Shown here piece by piece: positions 35,252 through 46,136 of a DNA stretch of 64,000 bases; positions within the stretch are counted from its first letter, which is position 1; each line of letters starts with the position of its first letter. A program made the position numbers and the translations under genes. The notes below the pieces were generated by a model. That model was not told the origin of the DNA. It saw nothing but the letters and a program-made list of their open reading frames with translations, and made no database searches. Source of the stretch: Litoditis marina (lineage: Eukaryota; Nematoda; Chromadorea; Rhabditida; Rhabditidae); contig OZ038437.1 of NCBI GenBank assembly GCA_964036275.1, forward strand, positions 16,710,090-16,774,089, in the 5' to 3' direction.

Positions 35252-37444
35252 CTATCTGTTAAAGGTGATCTTCTCCTTGGCCAGGATTTCCAGCATTACC
35301 CCGTGATATCGCGCAGCTTTTCTGAAAAATAAATAAATGTACGTTCCAATATCTATCTGAATATCTTTACCCTCCAGCTGTTTTAGTTTTACCCATAGTA
35401 GACGACTTTGTTACACACATGAATTGGTTGAAAATCAGTGACATTATGCACCAGTATTTTCGGAAACGTTCGCAAGAAAACGTTAAATAGCGTTCACGGG
35501 GCTGTGAGGTTATTCAGTGTTATACTTTGGTCGAAACTCAAAAATTATGTCTAACTGAAAATATGAATTTGAGACCTAAAAGTTCGATAATCTATTCAAT
35601 AAATCAATATTTGACTCTTGGATACTAATCTTCATTTTTCGTGATCAGCCACGTACGGGCGGAAGAGAAACAGCAACATTAACGGGAGGAGAACCGGTAC
35701 TTTTTTAGTAGCTTCTACAAATTTACATGTTTATTAATTCCCGTTGCTATATGTTTATTAATTCCCGTTGCTATTTGTGGCAAACTAGAAGCTGTACTCA
35801 GCGAAGCCACGAAGGGTATGTGACAGTATGAAGTAGAGTTAGCAATCGCTCCCAATGCAAATAAAAATGGGTTGAGAGCAAAGGGATTTCGAACTAGGGT
35901 GGAAGTGAATTTCATAAAATGTAACATAAGTACACCTTAATCTGCTATCTAAAACCTAATGACACTTTTAATAGTCGTATAAAGAGAGGCAAAAACGGGC
36001 CGCTCGACGCTCATTTTCTAAGATGCCCGAATGGAAATTGTCGCATTATTGGTTGAAAGAAAGCCCGTTCCTTTGGTATTGAGACGACGTTATTGAAGTA
36101 TGATCTGTGAGCATCACGAAAGACCAATGACTATACGAGATTATGTTATTAACTGACCTTTATCTTCCACATTCCCTTCGGTCAGGAAACGCACCCACGA
36201 ATAACCTTTCATCAGACGTAGAGTCGTCCTTTCGAATAAACTGTAATAACATTTTTAAGAGAACATTTGAAATAAACAAATAAGAATAAAAAAGAGTTGG
36301 AATAAATACAATAGATCCAAATCAAACGCAAACACTACTATAACCCCTATTTCACAGGCACATGTTACTATGCTTCACAAAGAGGCCCGTTTTTCTCTAT
36401 TCAACCACATATGATAGATGATTCATGATTTCAACCTTGAACATTGCAAATCAAACTTGGGGTGACTTTGTTGGATCGAAGGTTGAATCACCCGTTTTTC
36501 TTCAAAGTCATTAGTTTGAACTGATCCAGTCCCAAAAATGTCACATTTACTGGTGAAAATCTAGTTTTGTAGTATCTTCACCCAGATCAAACACCTAAAT
36601 TCCAAAAAATCTCTGTTGACAACAAAGTCGCCCCACGTATGTTGCAAATTGATTAAGCGTCATCGCACACCAGTAAGGTCCGACTAAGCCACAAAAAGTA
36701 ATACGTTTTTAGCTTCAAACACGTGAAAATCGATGATTTCGAACCAAAATTAGACAAATTATAAAGTTTTCCGTCAAAAAGTACTCCGTTTTTCGTATTT
36801 TTCTGACTATTCGAACAACTTCACTGATGTATGACGTCATTGATTAAAGCTCTATGCTCTAATCATTTCGTTAATAAGGGCTCACCTCTTAGAGACGAGT
36901 AACACTTCTTCAGGGCCCACTCTACCTCGGCTAACTCCTCGGCGCAGTCTAAAACGACATAGATGAAATATTGAGAATTTATGAAATAATAAGAAAATTA
37001 TATGCATTAATACGCAGTATGCGCAGTCTTCTCCGCTGTTTCTACACGCCATAGAAGAAGAGAGAAACCGAACCGCACAGTATACTAAAAAAAGTATAAT
37101 CAAGCAAGTTTTCAAGTGAAAAAACGCGAATTTAATGGTTCTTTCGCTGTAATAAATAATAAATTAGTACTCATGTTAACTACTCTTCATTCCGCGCACC
37201 GAGCTTTCTGATCAGAATCACTTTTCTAATTTGAATTTGTTTACAACAATGAGAAAAAGTTTTACCAGAGAATAAGGTAGTGTAGAAACTAGCTCAGAGC
37301 TATGGCTGCTAAATTGAATATCAATGACTCTAGAATAATACAGAAATAAAGCGCTTACCTCCATGAAGATGAATAAAACTTCGTCTGCCTTATTCAACTA
37401 GCCCAACTCTTCACCTTCTAACAGGAATTCAGGAATTCGGCATT
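35252..37444 (-). CDS. Unknown gene with tiny exons
   Basis: Exons: 37444-37415 (CRIPEFLLE), 36948-36886 (DCAEELAEVEWALKKCYSSL), 36240-36158 (LFERTTLRLMKGYSWVRFL and TEGNVEDK) and 35321-35252 (KAARYHGVMLEILAKEKI, then TFNR and TAG). All have C/G-ending codons and good splice sites. Exon 1 to exon 2 agree in phase, but the later joins do not, so at least one exon is missing or the gene is decayed. The product is helical and charged; no family recognised. The second intron carries a 200-bp MITE. Confidence 0.5.
35738..35783. repeat. Direct duplication of about 24 bp
   Basis: TTTATTAATTCCCGTTGCTAT occurs twice in tandem. Confidence 0.85.
36455..36662. repeat. MITE, 200 bp, GCAAATCAAACTTGGGGTGA ends
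   Basis: GGGGTGACTTTGTTG at the left is inverted as CAACAAAGTCGCCCC at the right, with outer TTGCAAAT/ATTGCAA-like flanks. Confidence 0.75.
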
Positions 37445-38705
37445 CTGAAACGACATAATTCAAACCAATTTGAATCACTCAATGAAAAAAGCATTAGACA
37501 CTGCTGTTTCAATGTTTCAAAGCAGTCTTCTTCGATGACATACACTTCTACATCTACAACATAATTTGCTCAAACAAAAAAGTTCTCACTGCCTGTCTCA
37601 CACTCAACATCTCATTTCACTAATGACGCGTACCACAATTGAAATGTTTCTGAACTAGAGAAAAAGGAAACATCAAAACAAGTGGACAGTTTGAGATCCT
37701 TTCGAAATAAGTGCCCGAGAATTTCAGAAAATTTTAAATGTTCATCGGATTCTACTTGAAAAGAGAGTTCAGGATCTTCACTCTCCTGTCAAGTTGGTGT
37801 CGCGCCTACGTAATATCAGTAACATGGAAACTTATAAAACTTTTAATGACTCAGACAAATCATTTTCATTTGATTGTTAGCCCTTGTTTTGAACGAATTT
37901 CTATCGAATTATCAAGAAAAAACATATACAGACCAACTAACCGTTATCAAGCTATATATTCTGTTCGATCAAGCGAAGAGAACAGGAAAAACCGCTTTAA
38001 AACTTTCCCAGGAAGATACTAAGTGAGTGTGACGGCGACCACATCTGTAAAAACGGCAATCAAACAACAAAAAAAGACAAAAAATGTGAATTGCCACGCG
38101 AGTCAAATATCGACACACAGAACTATGGTAATATCTCAGAGAAGGTACTGATGTGAATTTATTAGTGCAGGATGCGGCAACTGTTCATTCATTACAAAGA
38201 AGTCCACATCTAGTTCAAGTCGAAATCATCTACGGCTTTTTCGACACTGAATTGTACTATTTAGTGGTTGATGGTTAATAGGGAAAAAGGGCTTCTACCG
38301 AGATATTATAGCTCACTATTTCAAGCAATGAACACTGGCATATACATTAAACCAACGAAATACACAAAAGGGACATATTACATTCAAAGAGGGCAATTTC
38401 ACTGAACACAACCCAAACGCCTATTATCATTAAAAACGAGGAAATGAACTAACAAGTTAATTTGTTGAAACACTCATAAAAGTTAAGTTAATAATACGGC
38501 ATAATTTTGATGCGGTTTTAAATCATATTTTCTCGACTATATACTTGATACTCACGTATCTAAACAACCCAAATAAAAAACTTTTTAATACGGAATCGTG
38601 TAAAATGAACAGAAAACATGAAAAACGAAATACAGCCAACAATAAAGAAAGAATTAAAAAATTGTAAATTTATAAGTGCCCCACAGTAACCCGACGTCTC
38701 ATTCA

Positions 38706-38762
38706 AAATGCGCCTGCGTATCACGCTAGGCCTGACGGCACACGGAAAAACCATCTCCGCGG
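38706..38762 (+). other. Coding-like 18-codon block, probably repeat-derived
   Basis: ATG followed by RLRITLGLTAHGKTISA and a GTAAAAC donor-like site, with C/G-ending codons. It is isolated, with only AT-rich sequence on either side. It may be part of a dispersed repeat rather than an exon. Confidence 0.25.
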
Positions 38763-39073
38763 TAAAACTGTTTTTACAAAACAGAAAATTGTTTTTTGTT
38801 ACATACAACGATATTCTTTTTCGGCCTATCTCCAAGAATCAACTAAGAACAGAACAAAAATTCCAACGAACTAAAAAAAACCGAGCCCCAAAACTATTTA
38901 ACAAATGAAAGTAAATGGGAGGCACAAGTTGTAGGGAAAATATCAATGAAAAATGTCACTCAGAAAAGGGAGGGGGGGGGGGGGGGTGAAAATAAAAATC
39001 CTGGAAAACTTAAGCAATCCTCCAACATATGATGTTGTAAGCATATCCCTACGTGTATGGAAATTTATATAGA

Positions 39074-39260
39074 GTCGTCGGCGTCGCCAACGGAAAGACG
39101 GGTGAGTACTGTAGATCTCAATTTTTGCTGTGTACAGACACACGTCTTCGATTCGAAAGGTTATCGGTCATGTGCTCGAGTTGCGCAGGTGTTTACTCTA
39201 AGCTACGAAAATTTCGCTCGCAGGTTCGATTCCGGCGAACATTTATAAAGTTGGCACTCC
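39074..39260 (+). repeat. tRNA-derived SINE, copy 2
   Basis: Same head (GTCGCCAACGG, GTACTGTAGATCTCAATTTT) and B box GGTTCGATTCC as copy 1. The A box is degraded to GTTGCGCAGG. A poly-G run precedes it at 38967-38986. Confidence 0.75.
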
Positions 39261-39641
39261 CTATAAGCACCTCTGTTGCATGTATTACTCAAACGAGACA
39301 TAATGCAAAAATTCTGGAACTCCTCAGGGTGTCAACAAGTATCGTTTAGCGCCAGCTTTCTAGCGAACTGTTCCAACACCTCTAGGTGAACCGTTCCAGC
39401 ACCATATCGATCACTATTGTGTGCGGAAACGGTTCATTTTTTGAGAATTTTTGGCATTTGGTGTTAGAACCTTTCCTCCCCGTGCCTGAGTAGAGTGTGT
39501 GAGAATTCTGAGTTGTAGTTTCATCTCGGACAATAACAGAGGTTGAAACTACCACTAGAAAGCACAAAGATCAACAAAGATTAAACTACAAACACCGAAG
39601 GAGGCGCAGAAAAAAATCAAAAAAGTTGTGAAATTTCTCAC

Positions 39642-42085
39642 TTTTGTGACCTTCGGAGTGAATATTCTGTCCATTTTCACTGGCTTTGCGACAGCGATCA
39701 ACCTATTTGAGGCAAGGATCAGAATCATCGGATACTCCACGGCCCACGTTGCTTGGAACACCGCACCCAGCACCAGAAAAAAAGTTGACATCCTCTTTTG
39801 GAAGTGACCAGAACTCTGTTGTAATTTGATCTCGATACACGGCACACTTTTTAAACTTTCACCGACACGCAACGGGATCAAAACTCAAAACTCTCATAAA
39901 TTTTGTTCTCAATGGATATGACAACATTGAAACGATACAAAGTCCGATCGGTTATGCTAATTTTGAAGATGGGGAAGCTAGTTTCGCATACTGTAGCTTC
40001 CACGTAGGTTTGACAAGAACTATCCCAGAACTTTGACTTTTCGTCTGAACAATCAAAGATCGAAAGCGGTGACACTTCCTCGCATAAAACCATAAAACGT
40101 AAACCGGATATAACTCGTGAGAAGATCATAAACTTTCGAGAGCTTCACACGACATTCTAAGGCGTTATCAAGATGAAAAGATTTGTTATGGAAAGGTATT
40201 GCGCTCTTATTCACAGAATCCATCGAGCCATGACTCAGAACAGAATCGTTTGCAGCAGTTTACTGTGAGCCGAAACGAAAATCATAAGATCTGTTTCCCC
40301 AAACCGTCATTTTTTTGGCTTTCAGATCCCGCTGAGATACGGATTTGTGAATAAAGATACATGTCCGAAATTCGCAAATAAAGTTTTTCAACGCATGCCA
40401 GCAATTTTTTTTCAACTACTCTTTTCACATTTTGTAACATGGTGGAAAACATGCTGAGAACCAGTCGGAATAAATTTTGTCTATAACAATCTGAGAGCAA
40501 TAGCATAGTTACTCAGGTTTATTTCAATGTTCTCCAAAAACATATCTAGTCTGACTAGTTTAACGCCCAAAACACCATTTGTGACCGTGTCTGCAGACTA
40601 CTACTGTAGTAATTTAACAAAATAAACAAATATGTTATTTTTATAATATTGATTAATACCTTATTCATTGTTAAAACCATTCGGTCAGAGTTGAATGTGA
40701 GCACAATGACCACCGTTTGTGCTAGCATGTTGAATGCATCGGCTATGGCGGCATGCTTGACCACCACATAGGCTGGGAGAGTTCGCAGGGTTGGACAAGA
40801 ATGGATGACCTAGAATGAGTTCTGAAATCCTAATGGATTAGAGAGGAGTATGTTTATCGCCATTCAACGTAGGATGTTAGTTGTAATTTGATCTCGAATA
40901 TCCGAATTTTCACCTGAAAACAGAAAGATGAAACTACAAACACAGCGGTGTGGGGCAGATACCGTAACTATGGCTGGTAGAGCTCGGGGAGTTGGAGAAG
41001 AATAAATAGCTTGAAATCGTTTCCGTTTTCAGGTTGAGTTGTAGTTCAGGTTTAACACTATTTTGGTGTTGTGCTCACATCCTGAGCACAACACCAACAT
41101 CTTCTTACTAAAAATACAACGTTAAACTCTGATTTATATGATAAATGAGGAATAAAACTAGAAAAAGACGGCTGATTCGAAGTCGTTCGAATACTTCATT
41201 TCCAAGACAGTTTTTCAGTTTCAAAAACGTTTTGTGCAGAGGTTCGTTTTAACCATTCCGATATCACTCTCCAGATCCTAACGGTGTATTTTGCCCTGGT
41301 TCACTGTATTACAGTTGCACTCCATTGCTTTTTCATTGAAAATTGTGAAATAATGCGTAGATCGAGATCAAAGTACAAAGAATATTTCGTGACCCCCCAT
41401 AACCTACCCAGGCGAGTCGAACTTGCATTGGCACCGCAATAACACCACATAGTAGGTAGATGAAGAAGAAGATGTAGTGGATTCGAGAACTCGGAAAAGT
41501 TCGCAGCAGAAACAGCGTCCGACATGCCTGAAACGATCAAGAAGTAAATGTCTTGATGAATAGTTATTGTTTTTTGGAGTTTGAATACTTTCTACTTAAG
41601 CAGTGAAGAGGTTGAACAGACGTGTGCTGTGTCTTCTGAACAAATGGGATCAAACTACAAACACCAAAAAGATTTGAGTTTTTTATGATCATATCATTCA
41701 AATAATCGAATTAAACGTGTGGGAAATGGGGAGAAAAGTAAGCACAAAGTCTCAAAACTGGTGACAAAGACGAAATCAAGAAAACCATAGTTGTTCAGAG
41801 AACATCCTCTGAGAATCTCGGAATGGTTTTATTGTGATTGAGCGTGGGTAGGTGATAATATTTTAGAGAACAATACATTCTTTGTTTGCTTGGTTTTTGA
41901 ACAACCATAACATTACAGTAAAATAAAACATCTTTGTTTGAAAAAATTTGATTACCCAGCGATCTGAGCCATGCAATAATTGAGCTATGTGTTCATTGAA
42001 CTGACCAGAAGTTTTTTTTTGTGTATTTACGTCCCGATATCTTCGATAACTGACGAAAATTTGAACGAAAAGCCACAGGATCAAG
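39642..42085 (-). CDS. Serpentine chemoreceptor-like, TM1-TM4 part or two fused fragments
   Basis: Exons 42085-42031 (LILWLFVQIFVSYRRYRD), 41527-41408 (IHYIFFFIYLLCGVIAVPM), 40809-40660 (FNMLAQTVVIVLTFNSDRM) and about 39795-39642 (MILILASNRLIAVAKPVKM) are all phase 0 with good donors. They look like helices of a nematode 7TM receptor. Both of the last two resemble TM3 with its NR- or DR-type end, so they may come from two paralogues. The acceptor of the last exon is poor and a MITE lies just upstream of it. No start exon and no TM5-TM7 follow directly; the fragment at 31917-32902 has exactly those helices. Confidence 0.5.
40873..40948. repeat. Short MITE with TTGTAGTTTGATC ends
   Basis: GTTGTAATTTGATCTCGA at the left is inverted as GATGAAACTACAAACAC at the right, 75 bp. 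Related copies or halves: 25961-26030, 31168, 39506-39596, 39819, 41650, 54196 and 63228-63304. Confidence 0.75.
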
Positions 42086-42139
42086 CTACATAGTGAGGTA
42101 TGAGAAACCTATTTCAGACCCCAGGTCGAGATGTTTTTG

Positions 42140-42312
42140 GTGTTTGATTTCAACTTCTCTGAGCACAATTTTCGTTGTGTACGGACAGTTCCAAAGGTTC
42201 CAAAGCTTGTCAGTTATCGGTTCTTGTAGCGCAGGGTCACCGCCTGGCCTACCAACATTTTGCTCGCAGGTTCGAGTCCGGCGAGAGACAATATTTCAGA
42301 AATTTGGCACGC
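42140..42312 (+). repeat. tRNA-derived SINE, copy 3
   Basis: A box TTGTAGCGCAGGG at about 42225 and B box GGTTCGAGTCC at about 42270, followed by GGCGAGAGACAAT and the AAATTTGGCAC tail. The head is diverged. Confidence 0.75.
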
Positions 42313-42604
42313 CCAATACTTCTACCTACCACATACTACAATACTACCATTCACAGCATTGACCATAACATTGAACAAGGATAATGAAGGGAACGCTCAG
42401 ATCTAACCACTTAACTGGTTGAAATCATGAAGAACAGAAGGTTAGAGTGGTACGTTTCGCCTCTACCCCAGAGGTAACCGAATCGAGATACATTCCCCAG
42501 CTAAGGCTAATCAGTCAGGAGGGGAGGAGTTGAATAAGTTTGACTGGACGAGCAAGATAGGCGAGAAGAACATATGGAGAGAAACCTCACAGGGAAATGA
42601 AAAC

Positions 42605-42740
42605 TGCTAATTGACAGCAAAGTTACAGCAGTTTTACCCCGGTTTGACTGCCGATTTACCGCTGGTAATACCGCGGTACTGCCAGGGGAAAGTCTGCAGT
42701 AAACCTGCAGTAAACCCGCAGTAACTGCGCAATAAACCAG
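42605..42740. repeat. GCAGTAAACC short repeats
   Basis: Clustered GCAGTAAACCTGCAGTAAAC units and relatives. The inverted counterpart (GGGTTTACTGC units) is at 53515-53600, on the far side of the Harbinger element. Confidence 0.7.
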
Positions 42741-43418
42741 TTGATATTCAAATCTACCAAAAATAATGTAAAATGAAATTTTCTTAAAAATAGTTCAATT
42801 TAACGCAATAGGAGCGCTTATGCATCCTATCAGCATCAAAGGAAAACAGGATACCTTTCATTTACCGAAAAGTACCTAAAACTTGGGTAATTAAACCAAC
42901 GAGAGGGTAGTACAGTGGTCGACGCTCATGAGACGTACGTATCTTAGTCTGGCCGGAAACGTCTTCGTGATTTTTACCAGAACTGAATACTAGAATTTCG
43001 TGGAATTGGGCAAAGAAGTGTAGTTGGGTTCTAGTGGCGAAAACAAATGTTTTAGTCGTATTTTTGATCGAAAACTATTTTCTGAATGTTTCAGTGAAAT
43101 TTGTAAGTATGAAATTATGGAATTGAACGAACGGGGAACAAGTTTTTGAATCAAAAAGTCTCTGAAATTGTCGTGATAAGGGTGCATAAAATATATCGGT
43201 GATCTGTTGAAAAAAACTATTTTTTTGCACACAGCAGAATGTTGGGATACAGTATACTGTAGACATTCAAATGGATTCGACTACAAAATCGGTTCTAAAT
43301 ATGACTGGTGAACTGTTCTCTCTCAATTTTTGGTATTCCCACTAAAAAAGTCTGCGAATGGGGCCTGAAACTCAATTTCAACTTTGGTCGATTTTTTAAA
43401 ACAGCAAAAAGTAGCAAA

Positions 43419-43537
43419 AGCTTACGGCACTCGGGATTCCCAAGCCGTCTCCGATCCAAGTACTAACCGGGCCCAACATTGCTGGACTTGCCAGATCAGA
43501 CGGGATGGCGTATTTTCAACGTGGTATGGTCGTAAGC
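43419..43537 (-). rRNA. Dispersed 5S rRNA gene or pseudogene
   Basis: Exactly 119 nt, the length of Caenorhabditis 5S rRNA. The minus strand starts GCTTACGACCATACCACGTT and ends with a complementary GTAAGC, so the terminal stem closes. The internal promoter region (GTTAGTACTTGGATCGGAGA) and the GCCATCCCGTCTGATCTGGC segment are well conserved. Several substitutions elsewhere suggest a variant or dead copy. T runs (CTTTTG, CTTTTTG) downstream could end pol III transcription. It is a single copy, not a tandem array. Confidence 0.8.
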
Positions 43538-43994
43538 GAAAGCACTGGGGGGTCTACTAGGGACATGCTGGAGGCAGATTTACGCAACTAGGACACATGA
43601 AACATAAATGAGCGATTTCTTAACTTTCCCAACCACTAATTTGCTGAATTTCTCAGTCCCAAGTTCACGTGGTTTCCACGTGAATTTGGACAAAACGCGC
43701 GAAAATAGCAGTTCTTACGGTCTTTCCTTGCGCATAATTCGAACAATTGTTAATTATATCTCTTGATCTACCAGTCGAGAATACAGTTTTCTCTGAGTCA
43801 ACCGCTGTACAAGTCACCAACTTTTCCCCATCCCCAGCTATAGCCCAGTAGAATCGCGGGTTTTCGCTCATATCTCAGCTTTGGAGGGTCGAAACACAGA
43901 AATGACAAGATTTCCGCGATCGGCACGTCATTTTGCATGCACACGGCACGAAAGGAAGCAAATCCGGGAAAAATTCCTGATTGCAAATGGCAAA

Positions 43995-44082
43995 AAATCT
44001 ATAGGTATTCGAACCTCCCCCCTCCGGCACGGGAGGCGGCAGCACTATCCACTAGGCCACCGGACACCTCCGAGCCGGAATG
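43995..44082 (-). tRNA. tRNA-like sequence (pseudo-tRNA or SINE head)
   Basis: The minus strand has A box TGGCCTAGTGG (44059-44049) and B box GGTTCGAATACC (44015-44004), followed downstream by a TTTTTT terminator. The anticodon stem CCTCC/GGAGG leaves a 6-nt loop and the acceptor stem is weak. A functional tRNA is therefore unlikely and no anticodon is assigned. It is a different family from the four SINEs. Confidence 0.5.
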
Positions 44083-46136
44083 CTTGTTTCGGGGGGAAGA
44101 GCGCGCAGTTCACTGTTGTAAATGTAAATGATGGGTTTTTCAAAGATGAGATAGAATATTAAGCTCGCAATTCTTAATTGTAGCTCTCAAATTTGGACTA
44201 AATTTATATTTCGTTTCCAGGAACGAAACTCGCTGAGAATTCGGAAAAGGCTATTGGAAAAATCTAAGAATAGCTTTTGTTAAAGTATTTTGTATGATGT
44301 GTAACTTAAATTGAGGTGTAGTGTGCAAAAAGTTGGGCATTTCTTTCACGTGACTCACATGGGAAAACGTGCAGTTTCACGGGTCCACCCACACCTACTA
44401 AACATGCATGGACATGCCTTTTATTGCCGATGGGGACTAAACTACAACGTTTCTTTCGGATAACACTTGTTTCCTGCTCACGTGACACACGTGACACACG
44501 TGTTTTTACTTTAGTTCACGTTCTTAGTGCCCTCCTACTGGAGAGCGGTCCAAAATTTGTCTTAACCACAACTTTCATTGGGTCAGAACGAGAAAGTACC
44601 TCAAACTTGGGTAATTAAACCGAAATCAGATCAAACCTCATCGGGTAGTGACGGAGAAGTACGGGCGGAAATTATTTTTTTTCAAAAATTACTTTTTCAA
44701 TGTGAAAATGCATTAAATTGCATAATTTGCATCAACTTCAATTGTACATCGAGATATCTAAACAATTTTTTGGACAATCATGTATTGGTAAAGAAATTGA
44801 AGTTATGAGCCATAACTTCGAAAGTTCTTCTCTTAAACTTCCATTATATGGTTTTCCATCATGATGTGCTAAGTAAAATGTCAATTCGTTCCATTTTAAA
44901 CGATTGAATACTCATATTGTAGAAATGTAGTTGTCAGGCGGCGTAGCAATCCCCACAAAAGTTCATGAGATTACCTCATGAGATAGCTGGTGAACTAATC
45001 TCACGAGGTTCATGTGAGATCGAGTATGCTTAACCATATAGAAATGGGAGAGTTGGGAGATTGTTCATGATTGAGCTAGCGATGTTTTCCAATTCGTTCT
45101 TCGAGGTGCGAGGTCAACGAAAGGTTAGAGAAAGTGAAATAGTAGGTAAAATGTGGAGAGTAGCAGCTCATGAGAAAAATCTAATCGTCGTTAGTTTTAC
45201 ACGGTCGAGTTCGCGAGATGGCTACTTTATGGTATTTTTTTCTTATCATCTTCATCAATGACGTGTTTTTCTCTAGTTTTTGGAATTTATGTTCGGATTT
45301 CAGTGATTGTCTCATATGCGCTCTCGAATCGATAGTGACACTACTTGCACCCCATTTGCCCCCCTTCCCCCCTCCCCACGCCCCATAGGCAAATGGGGCG
45401 TATCCACATGTCACTTCCCACTATTTGTTTTTGTATTTGTTATCATTTTTCGTCCACTGTTACAAATGAATGTTTCATTCACCTACAACGCATTGTACTT
45501 TTTCATTTTTATCTCTTTTTTTAACAAACATGCAGGTGTTCTCGTTTTTGTTTGGTTCCTTTTTATGAGTACTTGAATTTTTTTTCCAGAAATGTGTACA
45601 TGCCTTCAAGTTTTCGAATGCATGGCTAGTCATACGAGCACGATTCGTGGATACAAATTGAAAGGTGTGTTTTGTGTTTTGTTTTTTACTCAAAGGACTG
45701 CGCATCGAAATAGTTTTGAAACGCGGTCTGCGCACTCAGCGCTTTCACTGCCGCAACTTCTAGTTAGCAGTACCGCAAATGTAGGGGACGTGCTGGAATT
45801 TGAGCCCGAGGAAACTACAAATCCATCAATTTATTTGTTTATCCTAAAATTCCAAGGCAGTTTCTAGAATATAGTTGTTTCTCTTAGCAACCGCCACTTT
45901 TCGTGATATTCAGCTTCTACGTGTTGATGGATTCCACTATGACATTAGGCATTATTGCATAATACATTACTAGACTTCACGCCTGTTCGTTGTTCCACCC
46001 AAGTAAACTTCCTGAACGGGATTTCAGCGACACTCGCTGTCTCAATTGTTTAATCATGTTAGTTTCTGTAACTTGGAATAATTTATGTTTTTGACCCCAA
46101 ATTTTGTGAGTGCAGTTTTCAATCACTTGTTTACAG

